A stretch of DNA of 5,946 nucleotides from Actinomycetota bacterium (GTDB lineage Bacteria > Actinomycetota > Actinomycetes > Nanopelagicales > Nanopelagicaceae). Numbering within the stretch: the first letter of the stretch is position 1; each line of letters starts with the position of its first letter. Of the stretch, positions 5,828 through 5,946 are shown piece after piece. The notes beneath the pieces are model-generated. The model ran no database searches. It saw nothing but the letters and a program-made list of their open reading frames with translations, and had not been told where the DNA came from. Both the position numbers and the translations under genes were made by a program. The stretch spans positions 1 through 5,946 of the forward strand of contig WLDZ01000066.1 in the NCBI GenBank assembly GCA_009704515.1, given 5' to 3'.

Positions 5828-5946
5828 ATTAATTACATCAGCAATCGGAATCCTTCTAGTTTTCGTCTATGCCTTTGGTTCAGGAATCTGGGTATCTTCT
5901 TCGCCCGGATGGTATGCAACCCTTAATCGACCACCATGGCAGCCAC
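5817..5946 (+). CDS. tspO: TspO/MBR family protein, N-terminal part (3' truncated by window edge)
   Basis: An open frame of 43 full codons runs from ATG 5817 to the right edge. GTG at 5814, directly before the ATG, is an equally possible start. Residues about 5-26 form a membrane helix, followed by GWYATLNRPPWQP (31-43). This matches the signature loop after helix 1 of TspO/peripheral benzodiazepine receptor proteins (WYxxLxKPxWxPP). Full-length members have about 155-165 residues and five helices and bind porphyrins or other hydrophobic ligands; bacterial members are linked to tetrapyrrole handling and to light or stress responses. The start lies inside the MFS gene (11-base overlap), indicating co-translation. 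Only the first helix and signature loop are visible, but the motif is distinctive. Confidence 0.85.
   Translation, partial: MDFKLITSAIGILLVFVYAFGSGIWVSSSPGWYATLNRPPWQP

Overview
The window looks like a chromosomal accessory stretch from a free-living, moderately low-GC actinobacterium. GC is in the mid-40s by eye. The best guess is a freshwater acI/Nanopelagicales-type organism (Planktophila/Nanopelagicus relatives). The reasons are frequent GTG/TTG starts, very short intergenic gaps, an actinobacterial style of NarL/LuxR two-component pair, and secreted proteins with an N-terminal TLAANISL phrase that I associate from memory with hypothetical proteins of these bacteria. No marker gene is present, so the lineage is an inference.

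Layout. Bases 1-308 hold the C-terminal part of a LuxR/NarL-type response regulator cut by the left edge. It overlaps by four bases (TTGA) with a 589-residue sensor histidine kinase at 305-2074. The kinase has two separate hydrophobic blocks followed by a phospho-acceptor helix and an ATPase domain. Only 11 bases separate it from a convergent minus-strand gene (2086-3324), which encodes an exported protein with a C-terminal LamG/concanavalin-A-like domain. A 148-base divergent intergenic region (3325-3472) carries a recognisable plus-strand promoter, a strong Shine-Dalgarno sequence and two perfect short inverted repeats. It leads into a paralogous exported protein (3473-4579). The paralogue shares the same N-terminal module but ends in a DUF1566/Lcl_C-like domain instead of LamG. 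An MFS transporter (4619-5827) follows, apparently without a Shine-Dalgarno sequence and possibly leaderless. It overlaps the start of a TspO/MBR-family membrane protein that runs off the right edge.

How the parts may relate. The regulator and kinase form one two-component unit whose signal and target genes cannot be read from the window. The two divergent exported proteins are old duplicates sharing a presentation module but carrying different likely ligand-binding C-termini. The most interesting hypothesis is that they belong to a modular surface or secreted protein family, possibly co-regulated from the shared intergenic region. The MFS and TspO genes look translationally coupled and are probably a separate membrane-transport unit. 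No RNA gene, insertion sequence, CRISPR array or phage gene is visible.
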